Source: Rhynchopus euleeides
Lineage: Eukaryota > Euglenozoa > Diplonemea > Diplonemida > Diplonemidae
Assembly (NCBI GenBank): GCA_963210315.1
Contig: OY723297.1
Location: 1,550,001-1,614,000 of the forward strand
Reading direction: 5' to 3'
Length of the DNA stretch: 64,000 nucleotides
The notes beneath the pieces were generated by a model, which ran no database searches, was not told where the DNA came from, and worked only from the letters and a program-made list of their open reading frames with translations. The position numbers were made by a program, and so were the translations under genes. This document shows, piece by piece, positions 50,580 to 60,724 of the stretch (position 1 is its first letter; every line of letters begins with the position of its first letter).

Positions 50580-51491
50580 GTCGTGCCCTTGTGCTCCTCA
50601 CTCACGACACCATCATCAGCAGGAGTGTGAGTGTGGAAGCGTCAACGCAAAAAGAAACCAAAGCAAGTGCCGAACAAAGCGCAGTGACACTTTTCGCTCA
50701 GTAATGCTGAAAAATGAGCCGCCTCACAATGTTGGTGACCCCTCCACCTCTTCCCAGCACAACTGGAGGGCCACCCACTCTGCGCAGTTTGCCGAAGCTA
50801 GTACCTGGCAATACCCCAGCGCGTTCACTCCATCGATCTGTACAAGAGGCAGCCCAGCCAGTGTCACAAGCCCAGGCCGAGGGGGGGTGACATTCTCTCG
50901 GAGTACCCGAGGGAACAGAGAGGTAACAGAGCGGGATATCCGTGGGATATCCCTCTCTGTTTCTCGCGTGTCTTCTGCAGGGTTCCACATTGGTGCAGGA
51001 CATCCAACGGGAGAAGTAACATTCCGTGGAGGTTATCCCATAGGATATCCTCCCCAGGTTCTGGGAATCGAACCACCACCTATGTTGTCACGCAGGCTCC
51101 ATGCGACAGTACCTCGCGGACAACCCAGAATCGGGCGCGGAGCACATCTCCCGACGGTGTTCCCCCGAGGGGAGCCTCGCCCGGGTGTACTTTGCACAGA
51201 GTATGGGCGCCCTGTTTGGGATGTCGACTGCCGCAACCAGATCCCAGGCACTGTGTCGACGACGCAGCACCTGAGCGGGTTTTGAACCCGAGACCGTCAA
51301 TTCTCAGCAGGACCTCAGGGAGGGCGCCGACCCGGGCTTCCCCTCCCGGTGTCCTCGCCTCGAAGGGAGGGCGTTTGGTGTGTCGGCATGAGGTGGTGCA
51401 GAGGGCAACCCTCTGGAGTGCACTACACAGCGACGTGGTTCCTGATGGACACCGTGGTTGAGCAGCAATCTTGTTTCCTGCCACTTGTAAT
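50580..51491. other. Spacer before repeat copy 2
   Basis: A 193-codon + frame (50704-51285) starts with ATG but translates no recognisable domain. The antisense frame is equally open. Two short T-loop-like words (near 51068 and 51275) do not fold into tRNAs. I call no gene. Confidence 0.35.
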
Positions 51492-52344
51492 CCTGCCACT
51501 TGTCACTTGTGTGCTGCCTTCGTGTGTGCGCCTGTGCCTCCCTGTTCTGCATTTGGTTACCCTCACGGGTATCACGATACAGGGCAGTCCCCCCCCTCCT
51601 CCCCCCAAAAATCGTTCGCATCATCTTGGCGCCCATTCCTTCCACTTTCTGTGGATGTGTTTGGTATTTCCGAACGGAATTTTCCAGCGTCAAGACTGAT
51701 ACCTCGCCGTTTTCGAGTCAGTCACTTCCACCGCCGCTGCGATTTGCGTACCGGTAGTTGTGCAGAAATGCTAACATTTAATTTGCTCTGTGGAACCTGG
51801 ACTGCACCTTCTGGGATGTGAGTCTGTAGATAGTTGGACAGTTGCGGTACCCATCTGTTAGAAAGCTGAAAGGAACCTTGTCGGGCGATCAAGGACGACT
51901 GAGGGTTCAGTTTGAGTTTAATGTGGTCCAAGGGTACAACAGACATCACTGCTTTGCAGATCCCTCTTGCTTGTCCCTCTGGTAACTTCCAACGGCTCAA
52001 ACTCCTCGACTTCCTTGGGTGGGCATTTGCCATACCTGACGTAAAACAGTGATGCTTCGTGCTAGTGGTGAACCTGGCGTTAGTAAAAGAAGGGTGCTGC
52101 GGCTGTCCACGAGGGGCTCTGATGCCTCCTCACGGTGCCTGGTTGGTCGGTTCAGGTGAAACAGAGCAAATTTAGTGTTAGGGGGATGCCTCTGGTCAAG
52201 GCCTTTTCACAAAAATTGACCCACAGCGCCGAGTTGGGCCGTTGGTTCCTGGTTGTAGCTCGGTCTACGCCAGGTTCCACACCCCGTCATCGCAAAACGT
52301 ACGCATACACAGAGGCAAAACACAACAGCCTCTGTGGTACGGGC
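51492..52344 (+). repeat. Dispersed repeat, copy 2, leading into the OTU frame
   Basis: Near-identical to 561-1411. It ends at GGTACGGG, where the OTU-coding sequence begins, so it probably is the 5' part (promoter or leader) of the element encoding that protein. Confidence 0.85.
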
Positions 52345-52408
52345 GTTGTTGGGGGGCGGTGCCCCACGGGGGACAGCAGGACTGGCGCGGCTGCAGGCGT
52401 CGCTTGGG

Positions 52409-53524
52409 ATGCGGGAGCTGCCGGGTTTCTCCTACACCGTCGGGGACTGTTTCTACGATGCAGTAGCTCGGGTGGTGGGTGGTGCGGCAGCAGCGCTTCG
52501 CCAACTCGCCGTCCAGAGTGTGGGCCAGGACCCGGGCCTACGCGAGCGCGCAGAGCCGGACTATGCCACCTGGGCGGCAGCCATGTCAGTGATGTCGAGT
52601 GCGAACAGTGACACGTGGGCGGACTCCGTGGCAGTACATGGGCTCGCCCTGGGGATGCGCAGGGCCATCGTGGTGCTGTCGGAGCATGCGCCGCCTACAG
52701 TGCACCGCCCTCGGACCAAACCTTTCGCAGGGGTGATTGGCGTGAGACACTGCGGCGGTCACTACAGCCCCCTGGACGTCCCCCAGCCGCTGGCAGAGGC
52801 CGTCATGGCCCTCGCCCCATCATCTATACTGGAGTCGGCGGCTTGCCCGGGGGCCGAGCAGGGCCTCCCCATGTGCAAGGAGCAGCCCCAGGAGTCGCAA
52901 CGACGGGTGTACTGCGGGAGGTGTGACGAGTGGGTGGATCTGTCTGTGGAGCACTGGCGGTGCTACGGGTGTGACTGCCGTGCCTGCGCCGGATGCGTCG
53001 TGGCAGGTGAGACATGCGCCGCAACTCCGGGCCCAAGTGGCGAGCGAGCAGGACAACCGCCGGACCCGGGTGGTCCCCCCCGACGAGGTGAGGCGCCCCC
53101 GCCCACGCATGCTGCGGCACCGGCCCCCGGCTGCTCCGGCCCGACCGCCACCGAGGACGGCTCTCACTCCGCGAAAGCCCCAGCCTCTTCGGTGTCGTCG
53201 AAGTCGAAGCGGAAGAGGGAGGACGGCGCCTCGCCGCAGCGTGGGGAGGACCCGGGAGCTGCAGAGGGTGAGCTCTCCACGGTAGCGGCCTGGGAGAGGC
53301 GTTTTTGCCCGGAGCTCCATCGCCCCGTGACGGAGCAGGTGGCGGCCCTCAAGGCCCTCCAGCAGTGGTGGAAGGAGCTGCGTGCCGCCTCGCGAGGGGA
53401 TCGGGTGGATAGAGCTGAGTCGAAGGCGTATAACGCCCTATGCAGCCGCTTGCGAGCGCGGGGCAAACGCCCGGCGGGCGGACCCGGCGGGGGGTCCCAG
53501 GGGAGCGACGCGTCTGCGCGGTAG
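52409..53524 (+). CDS. OTU-like cysteine protease with Cys/His cluster, probably transposon-borne (371 aa)
   Basis: OTU proteases cleave ubiquitin or related chains. Residues ~6-125 have the fold markers: GFSYTVGDCFYDAVARVV with C14 as nucleophile next to D13; DTWADSVAVHGLALGMRRAIVVL as the typical W...A..........I.V segment; and CGGHYSPLD with H118 as general base. Residues 168-196 form a compact zinc-binding cluster (CxxC, HxxC, CxC, CxxC; YCGRCDEWVDLSVEHWRC, then CDCRACAGC). The rest is Pro/Ser-rich, with a KSKRKRED nuclear-signal-like stretch and a C-terminal helix (VAALKALQQWWKEL). I chose the first in-frame ATG (52409). The frame opens 25 codons earlier without an ATG, exactly at the edge of the repeat. 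OTU domains are common in retroelements and large DNA transposons, which fits this context. Confidence 0.7.
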   Translation: MRELPGFSYTVGDCFYDAVARVVGGAAAALRQLAVQSVGQDPGLRERAEPDYATWAAAMSVMSSANSDTWADSVAVHGLALGMRRAIVVLSEHAPPTVHRPRTKPFAGVIGVRHCGGHYSPLDVPQPLAEAVMALAPSSILESAACPGAEQGLPMCKEQPQESQRRVYCGRCDEWVDLSVEHWRCYGCDCRACAGCVVAGETCAATPGPSGERAGQPPDPGGPPRRGEAPPPTHAAAPAPGCSGPTATEDGSHSAKAPASSVSSKSKRKREDGASPQRGEDPGAAEGELSTVAAWERRFCPELHRPVTEQVAALKALQQWWKELRAASRGDRVDRAESKAYNALCSRLRARGKRPAGGPGGGSQGSDASAR

Positions 53525-54645
53525 TGGGTCGGTGGCCGAGGCCCGTGCACCCCCCCCCCCCCCCCGATTTCTCTTCCTGGCCCCCCCCGCGAACCTGGGA
53601 GGCAACTCCGGGGTCAGCGGTAGGTGCCGGCTCTCTTCCCCCTCCCTCCTCCCTTTCTCTTCTAGTCTCCTCCCCCCCCCCAGACCTCTTTGCCCCACCC
53701 CCAGGGCTGCCCCCTGTGAATGCTAGAACCTAGCCCAGCCCTCTTCTACGCCGCGGCCTCACTGACCACAGCAGCTCAACCCCGGTCACGCGGCTTGTTT
53801 GCCATAGAGCATTGTTGTTCGTGTTGTGCATGTCACTGTGCTAAGAGCCCGAAGGAGCAAAAGTAGAACCTGCTGCGCTAGCCCCACCAAGCAGCCTCAG
53901 TACGATAGGACGCGCGCAAAAAAAAAAAAAAGTGGTCTGGTGCCCAAGTATGAAGCTAAATGTGGAGTCCAAGTCCCGATTCAGGATTGTGAATGGTTAG
54001 ACAGGGGCTGGCCACCCCCTCCCCCGGGCTCTGCACAGCAGGTCTGGGTTAGAAACAACATAACCCCCCCCCCCTTCCTCCCCTCCCTTCCTCCCCCCTC
54101 CCCTCCCCTCCCCTATTGATGTCCCCCCCCCCCTCCCCCAGCGCTTTGCCGCTCGTGTGAGTACCGCCCTGACTGGGAGAAAGGGTAGGGCTGGTTGGGT
54201 TGGCGGAGTTGGGCGGATGGGCGAAACGGAAAAATCGACGAGGTCGCAGCGTCAGGGCGTTCTGGGCTGGCTGGTGGTGGTTGGGACAAGACCGACGAGA
54301 TTAGAAGCGGCACTGGTAGACGGGTTTTGAGGCCCCCCGCCCCCAGGTTCCCCCTGCCCACCTGGACGGACCCAAGTGCCTCACACCGGATCTCTCCCCA
54401 CCCGGTGGTCCACCTGACGGATTCAGGATTGCACTTTTTTTCTCTTTGGGTTTTTATAGGGAGGGAATTATTTTTTCTCCTTGGGTTTTTTAGGTGGGAT
54501 ATTTTCCCCACAGGTTTTCTGGGTGAAGTTTTTCGGGGGCAGGTGGTATTCTAGTGGGGGATGAGGATGAATCCTCCGGACACCCGCCCCTTTTTCGGTT
54601 GTTCCAGCCAAAACCCGGCGTTGTCCCAGTCAAGAGCCAGGCGTT
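53525..54645. other. Downstream of the OTU gene, pyrimidine-rich
   Basis: C-runs (53550-53567, 54062-54112) and a poly-A stretch (53918-53932). No reverse transcriptase, integrase or transposase motif appears in either strand's frames. Confidence 0.4.
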
Positions 54646-54697
54646 CACTACCGTGGCCTCCGGCGGCTGGGGGGCTCCGCCCCCCAGACCCCCCTGT
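54646..54697 (-). repeat. Hairpin repeat, copy 1
   Basis: A ~52-base unit built around CTGGGGGGCTCCGCCCCCCAG, a strong stem-loop, next to ACTACCGTGGCCTCCGGCGG. Related copies are at 54858-54909 (same strand) and 62110-62161 and 62247-62299 (opposite strand). Confidence 0.85.
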
Positions 54698-54857
54698 ACC
54701 ACTAGGCTGGAGCGTGTGCCTGTCTTGTAGCCAAGTCCTTTGGGTTCACATCAGCGAATGGGACCCAGACCACTCTCAGTAGCCTCAGGAGGACGCAGCC
54801 AACAATCTGTACGCCCGCAACTCCCACGCGCTCCCACTACGGCGCAAGGAACAGATA

Positions 54858-54909
54858 CTCACTACCGTGGCCTCCGGCGGCTGGGGGGCACCGCCCCCCA
54901 GACCCCCCG
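54858..54909 (-). repeat. Hairpin repeat, copy 2
   Basis: Differs from copy 1 in the loop (GGCACC for GGCTCC) and flanks. It lies 160 bases downstream. Confidence 0.85.
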
Positions 54910-55524
54910 TATGTCGAGCAACCAAATCCTTGAGTTTGTGCCACTGGGGCATAGGAAGGGGTCGTTACAATAACGCCCCGAAAACCCATTTTTGGCACCC
55001 CTTGCCTGGCATGTTGCTGTTGTGTTGCCACTATCTCTCATCACACAGGGCGTCCAATACCCACACACCACACTCACACTGGTTGTGTGGTGGGGATGGG
55101 GGGATTTTCTTGCCCGCGAGGGGGATTGCGCGCCATTTCCCCCCCGAAAAACCCTTGGAGAAAAAGTGGAATCCCGACCCCTTTTTGGACCCAAAAAGGC
55201 CAAAGTCCCAGGCATACTTGCTGGTGCCCCTGATTTACCCCTTTTTCACTACGCACAAACTACGCAATCTGGGGGGGGGGGTCTCGCTTTTTGGTCCCCC
55301 CCCAGTTTTTTTTGGTCCCCCTTTCTGTGTGGCTACTGAGACAGGACTGGAGGCACTGCGCTGACCGAGCAAAAAATTATTGCCAGAACTCACTATACAC
55401 CGTACGAAAGAACGCACGACATGTGGGGCGGGACTCCAGAAACACCTGGGCAAGGTTGCCCCATGCCCAGAAACACCTGAGAAGGAAGTGAGTTCCAGGA
55501 GCCGCGTAGAACACCCTCGAGATT
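54910..55524. other. Low-complexity spacer with a 35-base dispersed word
   Basis: TTTTTCACTACGCACAAACT (55244 onward) recurs at 56176-56207 with the following ACGCAAT. No gene is recognised. Confidence 0.4.
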
Positions 55525-55842
55525 GTGAATGATGATACGATCACAGCCTTCAGGGCGCTGCGAGGTGCCACCCTGAAGGTGGCCCTTGACATCAAGGAGA
55601 GCGTCGGCCGAGGGGTCGACGAAAAGCTGAAGAAGGCGCTACTGGCACTGGATCCCGCGGGGTATACGGAGGTCACCGCCACACAGGCAACCTCCGCTGA
55701 CAACGTCCAGGAGACGTTATCCGAGGGGATCACAACGGCACTAGAGATCTGTGTCACGGGATCCAGGCGCCCACTCTCCCTCGACGGTCTGGGGATTGTT
55801 GTTGGGTATGGTGTCGTTTCCTGCAGCTGCAAAAAAGCGTAG
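55525..55842 (+). pseudogene. Open frame without ATG (105 codons), possible 3' exon or fossil
   Basis: Translation looks protein-like and helical (TAFRALRGATLKVALDI, VDEKLKKALLALDP) but matches no family I know. There is no in-frame ATG between the upstream stop (55507) and the end. The antisense frame is also open. Confidence 0.2.
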
Positions 55843-55863
55843 CAACTGTGCTTCCTTCTTCCT

Positions 55864-56129
55864 TAATGATGCGTTGACGCTTCCACCCGGAGGAGCTGAA
55901 GCAGGCACCGCTTAATGATGCGTTGATGCTTCCACCCGACGAGCTGAAGCAGGCACCGCGCCAAAGGGCACCCCCAAAGAGACCTGCAAAGACTGCGTCG
56001 AAACCCGCACCGAAGGCTGCCAGCGCTGCAGCACCTGAAGAACCTGCAGCACCTGCAGCACCTGAAGCGCCTGCACCCTCACTGACCCCGGAACAGCAAG
56101 AACTCCTTGAGTTTGGGGTCCCGGCATAG
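55864..56129 (+). other. 51-base tandem duplication and an Ala/Pro/Lys-rich frame
   Basis: Units 55864-55914 and 55915-55965 share ATGATGCGTTGA(C/T)GCTTCC and GAGCTGAAGCAGGCACCGC. An ATG at 55926 opens a 67-codon frame rich in Ala, Pro and Lys (histone-H1-tail-like composition) ending in LTPEQQELLEFGVPA. It may be a tail of a mobile-element protein; function unknown. Confidence 0.35.
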
Positions 56130-56225
56130 AGACAGAGAATGGCTGAGTAAATCAAAAAATGAGACCCCCTCCCCCTTTTCACTACGCACAAACTACGCAA
56201 TATGGGGTCGTCAGGGGCACCAAGT

Positions 56226-56272
56226 GGTACGGGAGCATGGCGGGAGGAAATTTTGCCTTTTGGTCAAATAGG
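56226..56272 (+). repeat. Tail sequence shared with repeat copy 1
   Basis: GGTACGGGAGCATGGCGGGA and the following 25 bases match 1406-1450. In copy 1 they are fused directly to the 5' repeat, so this may mark the 3' end of the OTU-bearing element. Confidence 0.7.
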
Positions 56273-56305
56273 CATGGTTTGACAGAATTCTTTAAGAATT
56301 CGTAG

Positions 56306-56411
56306 GGGGTCTTCGCTACAGGGTGATCGTCAGTGCATTTTGGTGCATTTCCTGTTGAATTAGCTGAAAACTGACGAAGTTTGTCGAAGTTTGTCGACCA
56401 GCGAAGACCCC
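56306..56411. mobile_element. MITE-like element, copy 2 (106 bp)
   Basis: Same 12-bp inverted repeats (GGGGTCTTCGCT) and body as 9791-9886, with a 10-base internal tandem duplication (GAAGTTTGTC). Flanks CGTAG and CGTAA agree at four of five positions, consistent with an aged 5-bp target duplication. Confidence 0.85.
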
Positions 56412-56425
56412 CGTAAGAATTCTTA

Positions 56426-58187
56426 CAGGGGGTCAAATAAACGTACTTAGTACTACTATTCGGCGAACGCGCGGGCCTAAATCGACCTCGCCAGAAAATT
56501 AATAAATAGTTTGCGAGCGAATAGACGTACTAAGTACGTCTATTCAACTTTTCCTAAAAACGCTGTTTGCAGGGGCTCTGCGGGGCTGTTTGGTCCACCA
56601 GGGGCGCGCTGGCCACTGCTGTCGTCCGTCTCTCACTTCTTCTGCCTTCCGGTCGAGTATCCGCTCTGTTCTCGTCCTACCACTCGCCCCTCATTTGGTT
56701 TCGTACCGTTTTGATTTGTATTGCCCCCCCCCCCCCCCCCCTGGTTGACATTCTTGTTGAGTTAGTGAAAGCATACACAGTTCATCAGAGCTGTCAGCTT
56801 CACTGTCGGTGGTTGGTTGGTGCGTTGATGCTTAAAAAAAAGATGTGAAAAAGGCAAGCCACAACCAGCACGCCCCAACTTACTTCTTCTTCAAGTTCTT
56901 GGGCTTGCTGGGGCAAGTCTGCATGTTGTGCCCAGGCTTCCTACACCCTTTGCAGAGCCTGCGGTGTTTGTTGGGAGTCTGGGTGGTCGGGGACGCTGCG
57001 CGCTTCTTTTCGGAGGACTGGGAGGACTGGGAAGGCTGTGTCTGTGTGAGAGAGTTCACACGAACCGGCTTCGCCCATGCCAAGATGCTTGACTGTTGGG
57101 TTGGCTGAGACACAACTTTCTTTTGGGTGGACTGCTTCTCTGTGCTCTCTTTTGCCTTCCCGTCCAACCCAGGTTCAAGGTCCGCACCACCAGCCTCAGG
57201 GGATGTTTCTGTGCTTGGTGCGAAGGTGAGGTCCGGACAAAGGGAGCTCTTCACGAACCCGTCCTCCTCACCCGACACCTTCAGCACGTACCCCATATCC
57301 CGCAAGCGCTCGGCTACCAGCGTGCCCTGGCCCGGGCCAGTTGGTTGAAGGAAGGCCGGGGAGCGCATGGCGGTGGCCCATCCTCGAATATCTTGAACAG
57401 GAGGCATTCCATCAGCAGGAGGCACATGAAAGCATCGGACGTCATCATTATGTCGGACACCAGCCGAAGCTATTGGCTCTGTTGGTGGATGGTGAAATCT
57501 GGGCAGTTGGATTGCGGGTTTGCGGGCGTGTGTTGATCAGTGCTGCACAACAGGAGAGAATGTCAAACAACGTCAGGGAAGGGGGCTGCGGGGGGTGGGG
57601 GGTGGGCTCAGCTGGTCCTCGAAGGCTACATCTATGGTGAGGTGTGTCTGGGGCCATCCGTCCACATCTTCTCGTTGGTGGTAGGGACTGCGGACGCCGT
57701 AGATGAGGAGTCGTTTAATGCGCGCCGCTCTTCAGCAGTGATTTTGACGCCTCTGGACCCCAGGAGTTTGCGGGTTTCCGGGTTTGCGGTCTTCAGCAGT
57801 GGTTCTGATGCCTCTGGACCGCAGGAGTTTGCGGGTTCGCTGGTTTCCCGTCCGTATGTGTCTGAGGGGGGATGCCCCGATTCCCTTCGTCACGACATAT
57901 CTTTGAGCGTAGGTCACTTCCCCCCTCTACGGACCCCGTGCACCCTGGTTCCCCTAAGTGGCACCAATAGACCCCGTTGTCCCCATTCCTTGCCCCAAAG
58001 TTTGCAGATTTGTGTGTCTCCAAAAAGAAAATCTCAAAAAAAACGAAAAATTTCCCCAAAAAAAAAGGGTGAAAAGTAAGTACTACTATTCAACGGCCCA
58101 ACGTGCCCCAGAGCCCCAAAAAAATAAGTACTACTATTCGGCTAAGTACTACTATTCAACTAAGTACGTTTATTTGACCCCCCCCTG
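56426..58187. mobile_element. TIR element of the AATTCTTACAGGGG family, left copy (~1.76 kb)
   Basis: Both ends read TAAGAATTCTTACAGGGGG followed by GTCAAATAAACGTACTTAGT, in inverted orientation. The flanking word is itself palindromic, so I cannot tell whether TA or a longer word was duplicated. The element carries the zinc-knuckle frame on the minus strand and a ~47-base tandem duplication near 57745-57835. Its body from 56918 to about 58150 is repeated in inverted orientation at 62770-64000. Confidence 0.8.
56880..57407 (-). CDS. Zinc-knuckle protein of the TIR element (175 aa from ATG)
   Basis: The N-terminal ~65 residues look folded (PPVQDIRGWATAMRSP, AERLRDMGYVLKVSGEEDGF). A Ser/Thr/Gln/Lys-rich linker follows, then a basic NKHRR and one CCHC knuckle CKGCRKPGHNMQTC near the C-terminus. 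GHNxxTC knuckles are typical of the C-termini of MULE-type transposases and some Gag-like proteins, but no DDE core is present. The frame stays open ~50 codons upstream without an ATG, so this could be a terminal exon. An identical inverted copy begins at 63511. Confidence 0.55.
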   Translation of the reverse strand: MPPVQDIRGWATAMRSPAFLQPTGPGQGTLVAERLRDMGYVLKVSGEEDGFVKSSLCPDLTFAPSTETSPEAGGADLEPGLDGKAKESTEKQSTQKKVVSQPTQQSSILAWAKPVRVNSLTQTQPSQSSQSSEKKRAASPTTQTPNKHRRLCKGCRKPGHNMQTCPSKPKNLKKK

Positions 58188-58306
58188 TAAGAATTCTTAC
58201 TTTTTCAATTCTTAAAAATTCTTGAATTCTTGGAAATTCTTACCAAGAATTCTTAAGAATTCTTAAGAATTTCCAAGAATTTCCAAGAATTCTTGAAGAA
58301 TTCTTA
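58188..58306. repeat. AAGAATTCTT palindrome tract
   Basis: About ten overlapping copies of AAGAATTCTT or AATTCTTGG-like words lie between two TIR elements. It could be a preferred target, or piled-up element ends. Confidence 0.8.
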
Positions 58307-58606
58307 CAGGGGGGGGGGGCGAATAGAATTACTAAGTAATACTATTCAAAATGGCATGTTTGAAAAATTCCCAAATTTTGGGTTGGGCGCATTCCCCAGT
58401 ACGTGGTATTCCACTCCACCAAAATCGAAAAAAAAGTTGATCGTGGACTGCGCTGGTTCAGGCCAGTTCACGATCAACTTTTTTTTCGATTTTGGTGGAG
58501 TGGAATACCACTTACTGGGGAATGCGCCCAACCCAAAATTTGGGAATTTTTCAAACATGCCATTTTGAATAGTATTACTTAGTAATTCTATTCGCCCCCC
58601 CCCCTG
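58307..58606. mobile_element. 300-bp foldback element
   Basis: A near-perfect palindrome with arms of about 140 bases and a ~23-base loop, ends CAGGGG, flanked by TA within AATTCTTA. The arms match the terminal ~140 bases of 61203-62708. It is therefore a deletion derivative (MITE) of that element with almost all internal sequence lost. Frames on both strands are mirror translations of the palindrome. Confidence 0.9.
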
Positions 58607-58832
58607 TAAGAATTCTTAGGAATTCTTGAAAGGGGCACGCACGAGGTCCCCTGACAGCATACGGATGTACGTTCTTATTGGGAGGTTTTCTGAGGGAGAA
58701 GGTGAAAATCACAAAATGACCCCCTCCAGGGCCTTCTTCCAGGGAAAATAGTCACAAAAATGGCCTCAAACCTGTTTCTGGCCAGCTGGGACAGCCATCC
58801 ATCGCTGCATTTCCGCCTTCTTGGGAGACTGG
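58607..58832. other. Spacer, nothing recognised
   Basis: Unique sequence between the foldback and the Cys/His-rich frame. Confidence 0.3.
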
Positions 58833-59099
58833 CTACCGGCTGGCTACCCAGCAACACACCGGGCACATCCAGTCCTTGTCCTCCATCCCCTTGACGAACT
58901 CCTCGTTACAGGAGGAGGGAACAAAGGTATCGAGGCACGAAACCGCCGCGCGGTGTCCGCACGAACGACAGTTGAGGCATCCTTCACCCTCGTGCTCAGC
59001 ATCATACTCCGGGAACACACACTTCGCGACCTCCGGAGCGCAGAGGCTCAGCGAATCCCACTCAATCTCCTTCGCCTTGAAGAGAGAGCGGGTAGACAT
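58833..59099 (-). CDS. Small Cys/His-rich, PHD-finger-like protein (88 aa), element-associated
   Basis: From the ATG at 59099: an acidic N-terminal half, then CLNCRSCGHRAAVSCLD, and after ~22 residues WMCPVCC. The order C-x2-C...H-x4-C...W-x-C-P-x-C resembles the second half of PHD or RING-type zinc fingers. PHD-like fingers occur in many protist transposon proteins. The frame remains open 26 codons upstream without ATG. It could be an exon of a larger, decayed transposon ORF. Confidence 0.4.
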   Translation of the reverse strand: MSTRSLFKAKEIEWDSLSLCAPEVAKCVFPEYDAEHEGEGCLNCRSCGHRAAVSCLDTFVPSSCNEEFVKGMEDKDWMCPVCCWVASR

Positions 59100-59177
59100 A
59101 CTGCGCACAAGCGGTAGTTTTTTGTTTGTGCGCTGGTTCGTTACCTGTGGGGTACATGGGTGAACACGCGCTGCCAA

Positions 59178-60720
59178 CAGTCTTCTTTGCTAGAGACCAG
59201 GAGCCTGGTGAGCGCAAAAAAGGCAGCCATCGATCAGCAACTGCCTTTGCAGTTTGAGGAAACCCTCAACCTACCTGAAGAGCACGCTTGTTCGGCACAT
59301 AAAGCCAGGGATGGAAACTCTACCAACACAGTGTTAGCGAGCGTGGGCATCTTTGTGTGCGATTGAAGCACATGAAAATGTGCGTGAACACGTAGCTCCA
59401 CTGTTACGGTCTGAGTCTGGGAGCCCTTTCTCGTGGGTGACGTATTGCAAGGAGGGTGGAGGTGTCCATTGGCGCCACCAATATCTCGCCGTTGGGCAAA
59501 ATCCACGACCTGTTGGAGGCGAGCCCCTTGAGTATACTGGTGTCTCCCATCCCGTCCCAGGACGCCCCAGGCTCAGTCTGGGTGCCGGTACGGAATCTGA
59601 TCCTGCACCCTCTCGGCACAACCAGGGGGAGGACATTGTGCCCAGATCATTTCCTCCCAGATTACGCCGGTGAAGATCCACCGGAGGCAGGTTTGAACAA
59701 TTTTGAATGAGTTTTGCCCTGCTCTCAGCAGCCCCACGTGAGAAGGTCCTGTTCTGGGTTATTCTGGCTGCACGTGGTAGGTTGGCAGATCTGGACGATT
59801 CACTTCCTTCCTCCTATTCCTTCTACGGTATCCACTTTCCTGCCGGTTCTCGTGCGTCCTGTGCCTTCATCACTGCTGCAGCTGAGGTGAATATATGCAT
59901 GCCTTTCTCCCGATTGGAGAACAGAAGGACCACGTCTGTGTGGGGATGCTGTAGGCCATGCAGTAGATGATGCATTTGGTTCTTGTGAAGTGGTCTTTCG
60001 CAGACTGCTGTTCGAGACCAGCTCGCATACACCGGTCGTGCGGAGGGGTACACTTCCCGGATCCCCTTTTAGGTGCGGCAGTCGAGCTGCCACACGACAG
60101 GAACGCTGAAGTCGCTATCGTCCTGCGTGCCCTGGGGCGCAGATGCGGGTGATTTCGTTGCTTGCTACATCATGTATGCATAGGGCGCCCTCTGGGGACC
60201 TTCAGGAAGTTCGCCCAGGGTGCTCAGTGCCTGCACGACGGACTCCAGCCGATCGAGTGGGGGTATAATGGGAGATAGTTCGAGAGGGGGTTGGTATCCC
60301 GAAAAGCGGGGGTGGCAACCCCCTTTCCGCGGTCTCGAGACAGAGACGGATCAACTGTGTCTGGCCGATCAGGTGCAATCGACTGAATAGTCTTTCATCT
60401 TCGACGGATATGAGTCAACGTGGATGCCAAGATACACAGCCTCTGGAACGTTGGGTAGTCCTTTCCACAGTCACGAACAGGGAAGTCGAGCAGGACATCG
60501 GGAGAGGAGTCGCATGTCTTCCGACACAGAGTGACCATGACGCCCGTTCAGGATCAGCCATTATTCGAGAAGAATGGCCGTCTCCTGCACGGTGGACGCA
60601 AGCGGTGGTCGGGCAACCCTTGTCGGGAGTCTCGCCGGAGTTTTTGGTGCTAGCGGGAGTCCATTTTCCCCCTACTTTAGGCTAAAGACTCCCACTCCCT
60701 GACTAATATAGAATACCAGC
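59178..60720. other. Unassigned region inside the TIR-element cluster
   Basis: Frames of up to 115 codons occur on both strands, none recognisable. On the minus strand several neighbouring frames separated by stops (59334-60093) could be a decayed coding region. I found no transposase triad. Confidence 0.35.
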
Positions 60721-60724
60721 CGTA

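Noticed and set aside
51050..51300. tRNA-like T-loop words (GAATCGAACC and TTTGAACCCGAG, antisense)
   Set aside because: Neither can form acceptor and anticodon stems at the right spacing on either strand.
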